Source: Tethya wilhelma
Lineage: Eukaryota; Porifera; Demospongiae; Tethyida; Tethyidae
Reading direction: 5' to 3'
DNA: 64,000 bases
Assembly: GCA_964030475.1 (NCBI GenBank)
Contig: CAXIPT010000001.1
Coordinates: forward strand, 7,344,179-7,408,178
Of this stretch, positions 12,801-25,141 are shown one piece after another. Under the pieces are notes generated by a model. It worked only from the letters and a program-made list of their open reading frames with translations. It made no database searches and was not told the origin of the DNA. How positions within the stretch are numbered: the first letter of the stretch is position 1; the number at the start of each line of letters is the position of its first letter. Both the position numbers and the translations under genes were made by a program.

Positions 12801-15800
12801 TGAAGTTTAGGATACCACGAGAACTTGATTTCTCACTGAAACGTCTTCCTCAGTTCATCTTTGACTCATTCAGCAACAAAGAAGACAAGTCATGTTTTGT
12901 CCAGGAAATTATTAATACTCCACGTAGTTTAGGAGCTATGCTAACATTTGCAGATCTCAAAACCATCACAAAGAAAGACTTTGATACATTGATATGTAAC
13001 AATCATTTGAGTGAAGATGATATTAATCCTGACAAAACTGGTTTTGATCTAACTCAAGAAGACTTTGATATGGCAAAGGAATCAGAAAATGAGTGTAACA
13101 ATTTTTATGAAGAATATGTGAAAATGTTAGAATATGGAAAGGAGCTTGGTGGTGCTGTAGATTTTTGGAAACTCAGTGAAGCTGCAGCTGGTACCATAGG
13201 TGCTGGTGAAAATTCACTCGATTTGCTTGAAGGAATTTTGAATGCTCTTGGTGTTATTCTAGAATCATTTTTGATTCCATGTTATGAAAAGAGGAAAATT
13301 GACGCAGAAGAGAAAAAGAAAAGAATTGAAAGGAAACTAAAGCAAGTAAGAGAAAAAATGGAAGCTGAATTAGACATCAAACATGCCCCAGCTGCTACAT
13401 TTATGCCACCTGACTTACTCAATTTATCGTGGAAGCCCTTACCAAGACGTGGAGCCGGTTACCACCTTGTAGTTACTGGGATATTACTGCCACCACCTGG
13501 TGATGAGACTTCCAGTACTGTTAATCTTACTGCTGAAATATATGATAGTAATTTCACCCAAACAGAAAAACAAATCACTAATTTACAGCTTTACAATGCA
13601 GTGAGTGTCTTTGTAGCTGTGAATGCAACCTTAAAGATAACAGTAACTAACAATTTGAAAGAGTACACATCTACTTTCAATGGAAAATCTTATACAACAG
13701 ATGTCCCCAATGTTCATCCTACCCTGCATGCTCCATCACAAGTGTCTGCAACATTCGCTCATGATACTCTCAAACTAACAGCAACTTCTTCAGCAGTTGA
13801 CTATGCCAAAGCTTATCACTTTCAGCTGGTTGAAGGAACTGATGCACATTATGCTGTGATCGCCCAAACAAAATACACTGTACCACAAGGTTCAATACCT
13901 ACCAAAATCATTGTATTATTTGACCATTCAAGCATACCACCTACTGCAACTGGCCCCTTTAAAGTTCGATGTCAAGCAATTGCTGATGGTGACTCGATAA
14001 TTGCTTCAAGTGCATATGCTTTTTCTCCATCCCTAGCTCTTGTCCCTCCTCCTAGAGATCTGTCTCTTGTACTCTCTCACTTTCAACAGACAAACCAGGA
14101 TATTAAAGTTATATGGAGACTTCCACAGGCAACTGATCAAGACAGAATTGGAGGTTTCTTTTGCAGAATTATACACAAAGAGTCCAACATCGTTCTTGTG
14201 TCCTACAATGTGGAGAAACCTGCTTCTGAGGGAGGCCAACCACCTCCTGATATCCCTACTACACACTCCTTCACAATTGACAGTGTAGTCCAGGCACTCA
14301 CATCCAACAACCTGATTCCAGACCCACCAGCCGCAATAGAATTAGAGGCACAAGTCAATACTATTGGTACCAAATATACAGAGATTGATAGTATTTTCAT
14401 CGGATCAATCATATCCTCCTTGAAACCTCCAAAACAGGTTAGTTTTGATTTCTCTACCATCACTAATAGTTTGACGATTGCTTGGAAACACACACATGTC
14501 AATGAAGTAAATGTCTCGGTCTATGGATTGGAGATAACTGATGAAAACAGCAAAGTAATGTTTTCAAAGGAAGTTACAGTGAACAAAGATGATTCTCATC
14601 CTCAAGACACTTTTGAATATGAATCAGGTGAGTATGAAGTCAGTACTAGAGTGGAATATGCTGATCTTTCTTCAGTAAATGATCCAATTGTAAATTACAC
14701 TGTTCAGCTCACTGCAGTGGCAACTGGCAATGAAATCCTCGATTCCCTAGTTGCTACAACAGCACAAGATTCCTTACATATACTACCCATTCCTGCAGAG
14801 ATTGATCTTCAGTTCAACCCAGACACTGATAGTATTGATGCAGAAATCAACTCAGTTCCTAATGCTACAGAATACTTGTTCCAGCTCTTTAATTGTTCAT
14901 TAATTTTGATGAGTACTTTTATCAAACCATCTGTTACACAGTGTGATCTTCATTCTCAATCCATAAAAAAAAGTCTGAACATCAATAGATTTATTCATCG
15001 TCTAGTAGAAGGAAATCAAGTTAAATGCACTGTCCAAGCACTTGGGGGTTCCAATTTCTTGAGCAGCTGTACTTTGAGATTTAACACTGTTTTGACTGTA
15101 CTCCAACCACCATCAGGCATCACGTACAGCTTCTCCCCAACAGAAGAAACCATCACTATCACATGCTCTCAAGTTGATTCTGCATCAAAGTATCTTTTGG
15201 GGCTATCAAATGGTACCATTAGTGATGTAGACTTCACTAATTATTCGATTGTAAATGATAAAGTTATTGTCAATCTTTCCTTAAGCCAAACCGCAGGTGC
15301 TCAAGAATGGAAGGTCTTTGCACAATCCCTCGGCAATGCTACTCACTTGCCTAGTCCTCGCAGTTTCTTGGAAAACAGCATCCATGTACTTCCTAAACCA
15401 CAAGTAAAGCAACGATCTTTCAATGAAAACTATGATGTCCTGACTGTGACTTGGTCACCAGTTGCTAATGCAGTAAGCTACAACCTTACTGTCACTGCTA
15501 TGAAAGGTGATCTTGAGATCTTCAGCACTACCAAGGCTGTTACAGCCTCAGCTGGTGGTCAAGATGTTGTAGCCAAAGTCAGCATGGACAGCAGTGATCC
15601 ACATTGGTATTCTACTCTCAATGAACTTACATCATTGACTGGCAAAGTTGTAGCTGTTGGAGCCAACTACTACATATCTAGTCCTCCTGGTCTGATTCCT
15701 ACAGTTGAAAGATTTGATCCTCCACAAAATCTGAACTATAGCTATGATGTTGAGAGGCATAAAGTAGTCCGGCAAGTAATTAGATTTGGTAAGCTTCCCT

Positions 15801-18800
15801 TAGATTTGAGTCTTGATAGTATTTTCTTTAACCATGAAAGTATTACACTAACATGTAATATAGTTCCGGAAATTTCACATTACAAACTTGGATTAAGAAG
15901 TGTTGCAAATCCCAGCAAGACTGTTTTGGCAAATAAAATTGTTAATAATGACACTGTATTAACTCGTCTGTCTGGAAAAGATGTAAAAAGAGTCAATGAA
16001 GGTGAGTGGAGTGTATTTTGCAAGTCAGCTGGTGACTCTACCCATTTCCCAAGCATGGAAGCAACACTTGATAGAAATGTCAAACTCCTTGACCCACCTG
16101 TTATCATCTCTTTCAAATATGTTTCAAGAAATACACTAGCTATAGCTTGGTCAGCCGTCCAAGGAGCTTCAGGATACGTTATCACTGTGGCATTCAGACG
16201 AGAGAGTTGGAGTTTTTGTAGAACTCGAATACTATCAGATTTTGTTCCCCAAAGTCAAACTTTTCTTGAGATTGATATTACAGATTATCATATTGTCCTT
16301 GAAAGAGTTGAGTCTATTTCTGCCGCAATCAATGCTGTTGGCTCAGACTATTTTATCACAAGCAGCTGTAGCAATCAAACTAATTATAATTCAATCTTAC
16401 ATCGTTTGAGAAGGCCTGAAGATGTTTTGTTTCATTTTAGCTCTAATTGTCTGACAGCCACATGGTCTTCAGTTCCTTCATCTACAGAATATAATGCTAC
16501 AGTGATAATTAATGGATTGAAGTCTAAATCTAGAGAACTGAAGAAAAATAATCTTGTTATTCCATTTGATGAACATATACAATGTATTCGAGCAGAAATA
16601 ACAGCAATTGATTCAAATGGTTCTTATTTACCAAGTTTGCCTCGCATTGCTGAAAGAGGTAGAACATGTTTGATACAAAGCCAACTATTTGGTAGGAGCA
16701 TTGGTTCAGGATTTGAAGATCCAATCAAAGGTCACATACCACCTGTTGCTGGTATTAAAGGGATTACAATTTGTCATGCTAATCAAGTTAATTCAATTCA
16801 AGTGACATATCTCCTGGCTGATGGATCTACTTATGTAGCACCCAGGCATGGTGGAACTAGAGATAGTGTGATGCGTATGGTAGATGGCTTTAAATCTCTA
16901 CTTTTTCCCAGCACTATAAGACAAAGTACTGACTTAGAGGTACAAATTGAGTTTGCTGCAGGAGAAGAGATTGTGAAAGTGATAGGATATGTTAGTCATA
17001 TGTATTTAGAGCAGTTGACCTTTGTTACCAAGTCAGTAAATGGCATTCAAAAGGAATATGGGCCATTTGGCCAAGGAGTGACAGATATACAATACTCTTC
17101 TCAATTTGAAGTGACTGGGAAAATTTTAGGAGTGTTTGGAACTGCAAGAAGTATCTTGAATGCTATTGGTTTTTTCTTGATTCCCATTCCTATTGCTATA
17201 AAATCTACACCTTTGTATGGAGGTTCTGGTGGAAAACCTTTTGATGATCGAATTTCTACTCGTTCTCCTCAAATAGTAGGCATAAGAGCCCTCCAGATTT
17301 TTACCACCAATAATGCTATTACTTCTATTCAAGTGACTTACATCTTAGAAGATGGTTCCATATTGGAAGCTCCAGTTCTCGGAAGAAGTAGAGGTATTGA
17401 AAAATGCATTCAACTTGATGCTGGGGAATGTATAACAAGAATAGATGGTATTACAAATGGAATGCTTATTGAAGGACTCACATTCTTTACTGAGAAAGCA
17501 GATGCCCATGGTACAGTCGGCAGGCATCGATGCCGCAAGAGGGTATTTGGGCTAAGTTATTATGAGTTAGATGCTGAACCAAATTCTGAACATAGCTTAT
17601 TTTCAGCAACTGGAAAGATCATTGGTTTCTTTGGACAAATTGGAGATTTTCTCTATGCTATTGGATTCCACTTTACCAAACTTCCTATTAAACAACTGCC
17701 AACTTCACAAAGTTTTGGAGGAAATGGAGGCAGTAAATTCAGTGATGATATTCCTTCACATCAGCCGGAGATAACTGGAATCAAAGCAATCAGAATCAGA
17801 CATGGAAATCAAGTTGATTCCATCCAAGTGATGTACTTGTGTGCTGATGGGTCTACTTATGATGCTCCCAGACATGGTGGTGATGGAGGTGACGAGACAC
17901 TCATTGAGTTTGATGAAGGAGAAGAGATTACACAGGTGTTTGGAAAGACCAGTGAATGTGTAGACCAATTGACATTTGTTACGAAATCAGCAAATGGCAT
18001 TCAAAGGAAATATGGACCATATGGCAAGACAGGTGAGACTCCATTTCAAGTGACTGGAAAAATCTTAGGAATACATGGTTCAAGTGGATCATTCTTGGAT
18101 GCTGTCAGCTTTTATATGGTCTCCATTCCAGTTAATGCAACGAGCAGCCCGCTGTATGGAGGTTCTGGTGGAAAATCTTTTGAGGACCCCATTTCTACTC
18201 ATTCTCCTCAGATAGTAGGCATAAGAACCCTCCAGATTTGTCATGGAGATTTAGTAAATTCCATTCAAGTTACTTACATCATGGAAGATGGTGCCACTTG
18301 GGTGGCTCCAAAGCATGGTGGGGAAGGAAGTTGTGAAACTCACATTCATTTTGATACTGGTGAGTATATCATAGGAGTAGATGGCACAACAGATGGGATC
18401 TCTGTTGATCAGCTCACATTCACAACTAAGAAAGTAGATGGTACAGTTGGAAAATATGGTCCATATGGAAAGACTGCTCAAACATCATTCTCAATAAGTG
18501 GGCATGTCATTGGTTTTCTCGGACGGAGCAAAGAGTTCCTTGATGCTATTGGATTTCACTATGTTGAAGTCATCTCAGTTTCGCAGTATTTTGGTGGAAA
18601 TGGAGGCAGTGAATTCAGTGATGATATCCCTTCACATCAGCCAGAGATAACTGGAATCAAAGCAATCAGAATCAGACATGGAAATCAAGTTGTCTCAATC
18701 CAGGCTACCTATCGCTGTGCAGATGGATCCACCTGGGCTGCTCCTAAGCATGGGGGTAGTGGAGGAGTAGAATCACACATCGAGTTTGCAGATGATGAGT

Positions 18801-19012
18801 ACTTAACATGTATCAAAGGAATGACTAACAGTGTTGTGAATCAGCTGACTTTCATAGTTTATAAAGATGGAGCACCACCACAAGAGTATGGTCCGTTTGG
18901 TGATGGTGGTAAGACACCATTTACAGTGGAGGGGAAAATTCTGGGATTCTTTGGACGTTCAGAACACCATCTGGATTCATTTGGAGTCTACTACATCCCT
19001 GTGTCTCATTGA
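3827..19012 (+). CDS. Giant MBL-hydrolase / FN3-like / five-jacalin protein, copy B
   Basis: The exons are 3827-3968 and 5853-19012, joined in phase within a glycine codon, giving about 4433 aa. Residues 1-320 or so form an MBL fold: AGFGDATLL, YLIDGG, THNDIDH, LNGDSVG, PHHGSRKNS and a closing HGHP. Then come about 150 residues of unassigned beta-rich sequence and a poly-Asn tract near 7572. Next is a long region (about 7600-13000) of degenerate repeats, often with a SFLGL/FISVFGLG-like start. A short lysine- and glutamate-rich coiled coil lies near 13280-13370. Fibronectin-III-like beta repeats rich in 'PP..' linkers and SYN/EYN motifs run from about 13400 to 16660. Five jacalin-like lectin domains follow (16681-19009). 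No signal peptide or TM segment is visible, so a cytosolic location is inferred. The 13.2-kb exon has no stop, while its neighbours are cut into short exons. Function unknown; a carbohydrate-binding giant enzyme is the simplest reading. Confidence 0.85.
3969..5852 (+). other. Intron of copy B
   Basis: The donor is GTTAGT and the acceptor follows TGATATGTGTAG. It matches the copy A intron closely and holds the inverted-repeat element at 5169-5538. No coding sequence is recognised. Confidence 0.8.
5169..5538. mobile_element. MITE-like insertion, absent from copy A
   Basis: The ends are short terminal inverted repeats around 'ggcgtagccagg' (left) and 'cctggctacgcccc' (right). The flanking bases cattca occur on both sides (5163-5168 and 5539-5544) and look like a target-site duplication. 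The empty site is visible in copy A near 1510-1520. It has no coding capacity. It therefore inserted after the tandem duplication or was lost from copy A. Confidence 0.85.
16681..19009 (+). repeat. Array of five jacalin-like lectin-domain repeats (within copy B)
   Basis: Repeats begin near 16681, 17206, 17707, 18151 and 18587, each about 430-520 bases. Each has a glycine-rich start (GGSGG or GGNGG), a D-D/E-S strand block, 'IRHGNQVDSIQ'-like text and a 'FFGRSG.FLDAIGF'-like end. These are the standard marks of a jacalin beta-prism repeat, with the GG loop forming part of the sugar site. Repeats 3 and 5 are very similar, as are 2 and 4, so a two-domain unit was probably duplicated. Repeat 1 is the most divergent, with an extra segment near 16860-16930. 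Confidence 0.85.
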
Positions 19013-19494
19013 GTCAATTACAAAGCATTAATACCTTACTGATTTTTGTAACTGTATAGATGATCCAAATTGATTTTGGTTTTGTATAACATAATTTTTT
19101 ATAACCCAATAGTACTAGAGTCATGTAGATGAGTAGTAGAATGTAAACATATACTTTTTGTAAAACCTTGCTTACCTGCTGATCATTGAGTCAATTTATG
19201 AAACATTAGCCTAGTGTACCTTAATATTTTCTAGCCGTATCTAACTCATTTTCTAGCTGAATATTTGGTGGCCTCAATAGTAATACACTTTATTTTTTGT
19301 GAAAAGCTGATTAGTTGCATTAAACTATCAATGTTACACAGAATATTATGTTTGTGGGGCCTGCACTGTATGTGCATAATTATACTGGCTGTATAGCTTT
19401 AGTGAATGGTAAGTATCGTCAAGAAAACTAGCTTATATATGCATTTTGCAGGGGCGTGTCTGTCTGACTGTTGTTGAGTAGCTAAAGATTTACC
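19013..19494 (+). other. Intergenic: 3' flank of copy B and 5' flank of the M13 gene
   Basis: AT-rich sequence of about 480 bases with no gene. A phrase near 19182 ('gatcattgagtcaatt') repeats the one just after the stop codon at 19010. The block down to the M13 first exon recurs in inverted form at 38030-38520, which shows that the two genes were duplicated together. Confidence 0.7.
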
Positions 19495-22400
19495 ATGGAT
19501 CAAGGTGTGTACCGGACTAAAAGCGAGTAAGTATTATAACTAATTCTTGCTTGTCTGATTGTCTTTAAAGCATAAACACAACCTAATTAATTCGTTTGTA
19601 GAAGCTCAGAAGGTGAGAGTGACAAAAAGGAATTGGTAGAACCATGGTTGGGTGGAGTTGCCCATAAAAACACTGGGAATCGAATATGCTTGATCATTGC
19701 TGTTGTTGTGCTAGGTAAGTAGTTCTTGCCAATTGTTGAGACTAAAGAGTAATGTTTTGATCACTGGAGTAAAATCACAAAATCAAGTTATATTAGTACC
19801 TAATCAATATATGGCAGTCAGTATACCCTATTGCAACTGCACTTCAAAATGGAAAAGTTATCAATAATTATTGCTTAATATCCATACAGCTGTTACCCTG
19901 GTTATTGTTCTTTCTGTCATGATTGGGTTGGCCGTTGGTCTTGGTGTTGAGAAGAACCGTGGTGATGATGTTTGCACCACTGTTGGGTGTGTTCAACTCA
20001 GTGCTCAGCTTTCTTCTCGAATGAACATGTCTGCAGATCCTTGCGAAGACTTTATTGAGTTTGCCTGTGGAGGCTGGCGTAGAAATAATGTTTTCCCACC
20101 AGGTATATTGCATGCAGCCTGAGCTGAGTAGGCTCATAGCAAACACATTATTAATATTTGTGATTTCTATCATAATTATTGGAACTCCCACTTACAAAAC
20201 TATGTGGAATTCGCTTGCATATTTTTCACAGGTAGTTCATGGTACAGGATGTACCCAGATCAGATACAGGCAAATCCAATCAGTGTGCGCCAACAGAAGA
20301 TCCTTGAGAGTGGAAACGATGGTGGTGTGGAAGCTGTAAGGAAGGCCATGAACTTCTACAAGGCTTGCATGGACACTACCGTGATAAATGCTGTCGGGAA
20401 CCAACCTCTCTATGACCTAGTAATGAGAACAGGTGTGAAAAATGATCCTAAGTATATTCACGTCATTGTATGGATGTCAATCGATGATGAATCTTAGATT
20501 CTAGTTGTAAAACTTTTCCTGACAGGTGGGTGGCCACTACTTGGTTTCCAGCAGACGACGCCTCCCTGGAGTGTCAATAGTACCAACTTCTTCTATGAAA
20601 AGCGACACAAGTCTCCTGTTTTCTTCACTTATACATTTCAATTTGACGACAAGGATGTATCAAAATATGTACTACATGTAAGCAAAGCAAATTAAATCTA
20701 TTTGATGCAATGATGATTACTTTCTTGAAATTTTTGACCTGTAGTTTCGTCAGACTGAACCATCTGCAACAAATAACCTGCTTATTCGACGAAATTATGA
20801 TGAAACTGCTATTGCTACAGTATGTCTTCTCTCTCACAGTCCCACTCATCTAATTATGTATACACAATAATACTACTAACACACTTGCACAAATAGGCAA
20901 ATCCTATCAATTATACCACTGCATGCACATCATAGAGTGTAACTAACTGATTTATATAGGCTCAAGCGATTGTACTGGGATTTTTGTCAAAGTATGGTAC
21001 AGATTCTACATTAAACATGACTGCTGCCGCAAATGCTATTGTTCAGCTGGACACTCAAATTGTTGATGTGAGTATAATTTTAGTGTGATATATATATATG
21101 TAGTTTTATATTGATACTGTTTCCTATCTCTCTAGATATTTGACCCACCTTCATCTTACAATAGAACTGTTCTCACTTTAAGCGAAATAAAGCGTGAATG
21201 GAACTGGGTCAGTATTTGCATGCTATGGTAGTGATGTCTCTGTAGCAATCATGCATGCATGCAATCTTATTATACACATTAGTTTCCAAGCAACTTGTAC
21301 TTTCATTATTATGTGATGTGTACGTACAGTTTGATGTGGAGGGTTATGTGCGTCAAGCACTGGATGATGCTGGCTACACATCTGTTGATCCTAACACTTT
21401 GAGGTACTCCTTGAACTCACCAATGTACTTTCAGAGGCTTGGGCAGCTGCTTCAGAACACATCTAACAAGTAAGGCTATAAGCTATATGGTAATTGTTTT
21501 ATCGTACTCATACTTGCATGTGTGTATATACTTCTACAGTGTGATAATGGATTATGCAAAGTTCTATTTTTTGGTGCAATACTTTGGCTTCTTGAGTGGT
21601 TCAACTTCAGCTGGTACACTACTCTTTTTTAATACCGTATAGCCGGAAATATTGACGGTCAAAAAATTTGACGGTTTGCTCCACAGAACGTAAAAATAAA
21701 AATATTGACGAATTTAAATTTGTAATACATTCATATACGGCACCCAAATATTGGCGGATTTAAATTTGACAATTGGACTTTGACCATCAAACCGTCAAAT
21801 TAAAATCTCCGTCAATATTTCCGGCTATACAGTAACACATTTTTATTATAGCATAATATTATGTATTTATCTAAAATACCAACAATCCAACATGTAGTTA
21901 TGCCAGGTGATCTGACGTATTGTCTTTCTCTTACTGAACAAGTACTACCAATTGCCTTAGCTCGACCATATGTAGAACAGTATGTTCCAAAAGAGACAAA
22001 GGTGTGCCCTCTTAAACTTGTGTATGACTGTCATAACAATCTCTAGATGTCAAGCTCTTACATTGTATATGCATGCAGGAGACAGTGACAATGATAGTTA
22101 ACTACATTGTACGCTCATTTCGTGCCCGGATTCAGAGGGTGGATTGGTTGAGTGATATATCTCGACAGAGATCACTGGAGAAGCTTGATGCTGTTTTGGA
22201 GAATGTTGCATATCCAGATCAGCTTTTCAATGACACCTATCTTAATGATATTTACCAATTAGTAAGTCATGGTGTATAGATTTAGGTCAGTATCCCCATG
22301 CTATTATAAGCTGCATTTACAATTTAATACATATCTCATGCAGTATGTTTCCAATGCAACTGATTTTTTCGGCAACAATGTGAGAGCTCAAGAAATCACT

Positions 22401-23799
22401 GATCGGAATCTAATTCGTCAGTGGATTATTGGTGTTAATCGAACAGAGTGGCTGAGGAACATTGCCCCCACTACAATCAACGGGTTCTATCAGCAGAGTC
22501 TCAACCAGTTCTGTAAGTATGTGCAAAACTTAATATGCAACTACAAACATTGCATTAAATAGTTTAGTTCTCAAAATGTGTGTCTATTTGAGAAGAGAAT
22601 TTTTTTCTAGCCAAGGATCTGACCTATATAATTATCTTGTCCATCTGTATAGATCTCCTGCTTGGCATTGAAACACCACCAATATTCAATGTTGATTGGC
22701 CTGCGTAAGACATCTTCGGCATTGGCATGACTTGCTATATAATTATACCTATGTTTTTGTACGTTTTACATGTATGATGATGTAGTGCTTTTAACTTTGG
22801 GGGATTTGGAGGAATTGTTGGTCATGAGACTACACATGGATATGATAACAATGGTGAGTATGCCTGAGTGTCAATGCTTTTTACATGTACCTAGCAAGGT
22901 TTCCCCACCTTAAAATAGGTCAACAGTTTGACCAGAACGGTATCAAACGTATGTGGTGGAGCAATGAATCTCAACAAGAGTTTAACTCTAGGCTCACATG
23001 TTTTGTGGAACAGTACGGCAATTACAGCTTTCTTGATGTCCCAGTGAGTATATTCAGTCATTATTACACCAAATCCACTTTGATCAGTTAATGCATCCCC
23101 CTCCCCCAAAACACACACACACACTGTCGGGGACAGGTTAATGGAAGTAATACTCTTTCAGAAAACCTTGCAGACAATGGTGGAATACAAACATCCTTTG
23201 AAGTGAGCATTGATTGTGACAGACTAGCTACAGAATTAAAATACTTCATTACTCATGAATTTTGTTTTTTGGAATGAGGCTAGAAAATGGAAAAAATGTT
23301 TGAATTCAATATATCCAGGCCTACAGTATGATGGTTAGAGAGAGTGGTAAATCCCAACAACGTCTACCGTCTCTACCTGGCCTCACTCCAGAGCAGTACT
23401 TCTTTCTTGCATGGGGACAGGTTGGTTTCCATAGGAATGCAAATTTTTGGTTTACAAAAATTGAATATAATTACTTGCAACTCTCTGCCATGGTCAATAG
23501 CTACGTGGATGTGAATTGGCTAGAGCTAAAGCCTATGAGTTTCAAAGGCTAAACGACGTCCACGCTCCTAACCCTGCAAGGTATATCATGCATGGTTATC
23601 TAACTGACATACCAGGCTACAAGGCAGTATACTTTGTCAGCTTCCTTATTCTGGCATAAGAATAAATTTTTCTCACGGATTCTTTTCATGTAGGGTGATT
23701 GGTCCTTTGCAAAATAGTGAAGATTTTGCAAGAGTGTACAACTGTCCTCTTGGGTCTACTATGAATCCAAGAGGAAGGAAACGATGTCAACTTTGGTAA
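19495..23799 (+). CDS. M13 family zinc metallopeptidase (neprilysin/ECE-like), 20 exons
   Basis: The exons are 19495-19526, 19602-19714, 19890-20102, 20232-20432, 20526-20677, 20745-20819, 20960-21067, 21136-21207, 21330-21469, 21540-21613, 21907-22001, 22079-22261, 22344-22512, 22653-22704, 22786-22853, 22919-23043, 23137-23202, 23319-23420, 23501-23580 and 23694-23799. They total 2226 bases in one frame (741 aa), the usual M13 length. The protein is type II: a short charged tail, one membrane anchor (RICLIIAVVVLAVTLVIVL) and a large ectodomain. Visible hallmarks are DPCEDFIEFACGGW, the zinc motif HETTH within GIVGHETTHGYDNNG, the third-ligand motif ENLADNGG, and the C-terminal RCQLW ending in the family tryptophan. 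The NAYY/F substrate strand and the PAG motif before the zinc site look altered (GIETPPIF). It should be an active ecto-peptidase cleaving small peptides; the substrate is unknown. Confidence 0.92.
21633..21834. mobile_element. MITE in M13 intron 10
   Basis: The ends are inverted repeats: 'gtatagccggaaatattgac' at 21637 and its complement ending at 21830. Internal subterminal blocks (ttgacggtttg / accgtcaaat) are also inverted. It has no coding capacity. A diverged relative lies near 25520-25700. Confidence 0.88.
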
Positions 23800-24021
23800 T
23801 CTGGACAGTACCACTGTCTGACTGGACCTCACATAGACTAATTAGCTAGCCCACTTAATTTCCCCAAAGCATTTTTTTATATATATTTGCAATGATTGTT
23901 TGCTTCACACATCTATATAGCTATAAGCATTATACTAATAATAGGTTTTATTAGTCTTTGACAAAATTAGCATATGTTTTTGTGTTGTTACACTGCATTA
24001 TTATGCGTGATACAAACTTAT

Positions 24022-24114
24022 AAGGTCAGAGTTCACTATGGCCACGTGGAGTGAGTAGTGCTTGTGGCTGCAGGTGGAGTCTGGTATCTGATACTGAAAT
24101 AATTTGGTGAGGAG
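24022..24114 (+). pseudogene. Relic of PRKDC-like exon 1
   Basis: This stretch matches the start of the PRKDC-like gene at 35560-35775. 'aaggtcagagttca' corresponds to 'aaggtctgagttca', the ATGG..CGTGGA start survives partly, and 'gtatctgatactgaa' repeats the exon 1/intron 1 junction. More than 100 bases of exon 1 are deleted and the frame is lost. Its place just after the M13 stop codon mirrors the M13 relic followed by PRKDC at 35286-35584. Confidence 0.7.
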
Positions 24115-24536
24115 TAAGTAATTGAGATATATCCCATATTTTTGTGGTGAAATAAACATCTAGTTCAAGCTACAAAAAATGGTACAGATCATAGTACTAT
24201 ATAATATTACTTGATGTGATAGCTCTAGTGTACCATGCCGCCCCAGGTTGTCATGGGAATGGATATGACCCTTTGCCTTTAGAGTGTCATGTACACCTCA
24301 CAAATTGTTTTGCATGGTTGTACTATGAAATTGTGTATAGAGCTTTGTGTTATCTTTGTTGTTGTTGCACAAGACATTGATTGTTAGCTATAATTATAAA
24401 CCCTTAGAGTTTGAAGATATACAAAACCGATTGGATACTTCATATTTGTTACAATATTAATAACATTACATAATAGTGTAGTGTGAATGTATGGTTGGTG
24501 ATTTTTTAATCCTTTCTTTTTTGGTGTTATTACTAG

Positions 24537-24636
24537 GATTGATATCAATACAGGGGATCAAGACGTTGCTATGGTAACCTGAGATGCCATCGACAGAAGT
24601 GCTTGTTTTGTTCTCTTGAAGAACTTTGTTTATGAG
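24537..24636 (+). pseudogene. Relic of a PRKDC-like exon
   Basis: The segment aligns with the exon at 48960-49067. It includes a splice acceptor-like 'tactag', text for DIN..DQ, an in-frame TGA, and 'gcttgttttgttctctt' coding ACFVL, followed by a GTATGT donor. It is shorter and stop-containing, so it is a dead exon from a second PRKDC copy. Confidence 0.75.
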
Positions 24637-25081
24637 GTATGTATTGTATAGCGGGAATGTTTCACAGAGTATAACTTTCATGGATGGCTCTTGGCAGCCA
24701 TTTTCTCAATATTGCAAGTGGATGAGCTGTAGTCTAGCCTAGACCTTGCCTATTTTACCAGCGAAAAATGGGGGTCTAGAAAAACTGGTGCATGCACTTC
24801 CACCATTCTCCGCCATAAATTGTGTGACGTCAATCAGATTGCTGAACGTTGATTGTGTAAGTTGTGAAAATTTGTTACTTGTAAACTGACCAGTCTGCAC
24901 AACAATTTTTTTTGTGTGTATGTGTATATAAGTTATGAAAGCTGTTGAAACTCGAAACAACATGCCATTGACATCACTGAAGCTAGCACTTTCATCTCTG
25001 AATGAAACAGATAAGATTTTAGTTATTACAAAGGTACAGTGAGTAGTGACCTGTAAGTAATAGTTATAGCATGCGTGTGAG

Positions 25082-25141
25082 GGATGTATCCGGTTTAAAG
25101 CATGAAGCACGAGGGTTGAATGCTTTAAACCGGATACATCC
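25082..25141. repeat. Perfect 22-bp inverted repeat (hairpin)
   Basis: The arms 25082-25103 and 25120-25141 are perfect complements ('ggatgtatccggtttaaag' at the left) with a 16-base loop. It is probably the end product of a tiny foldback element; a hairpin RNA is possible but untested. Confidence 0.85.
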
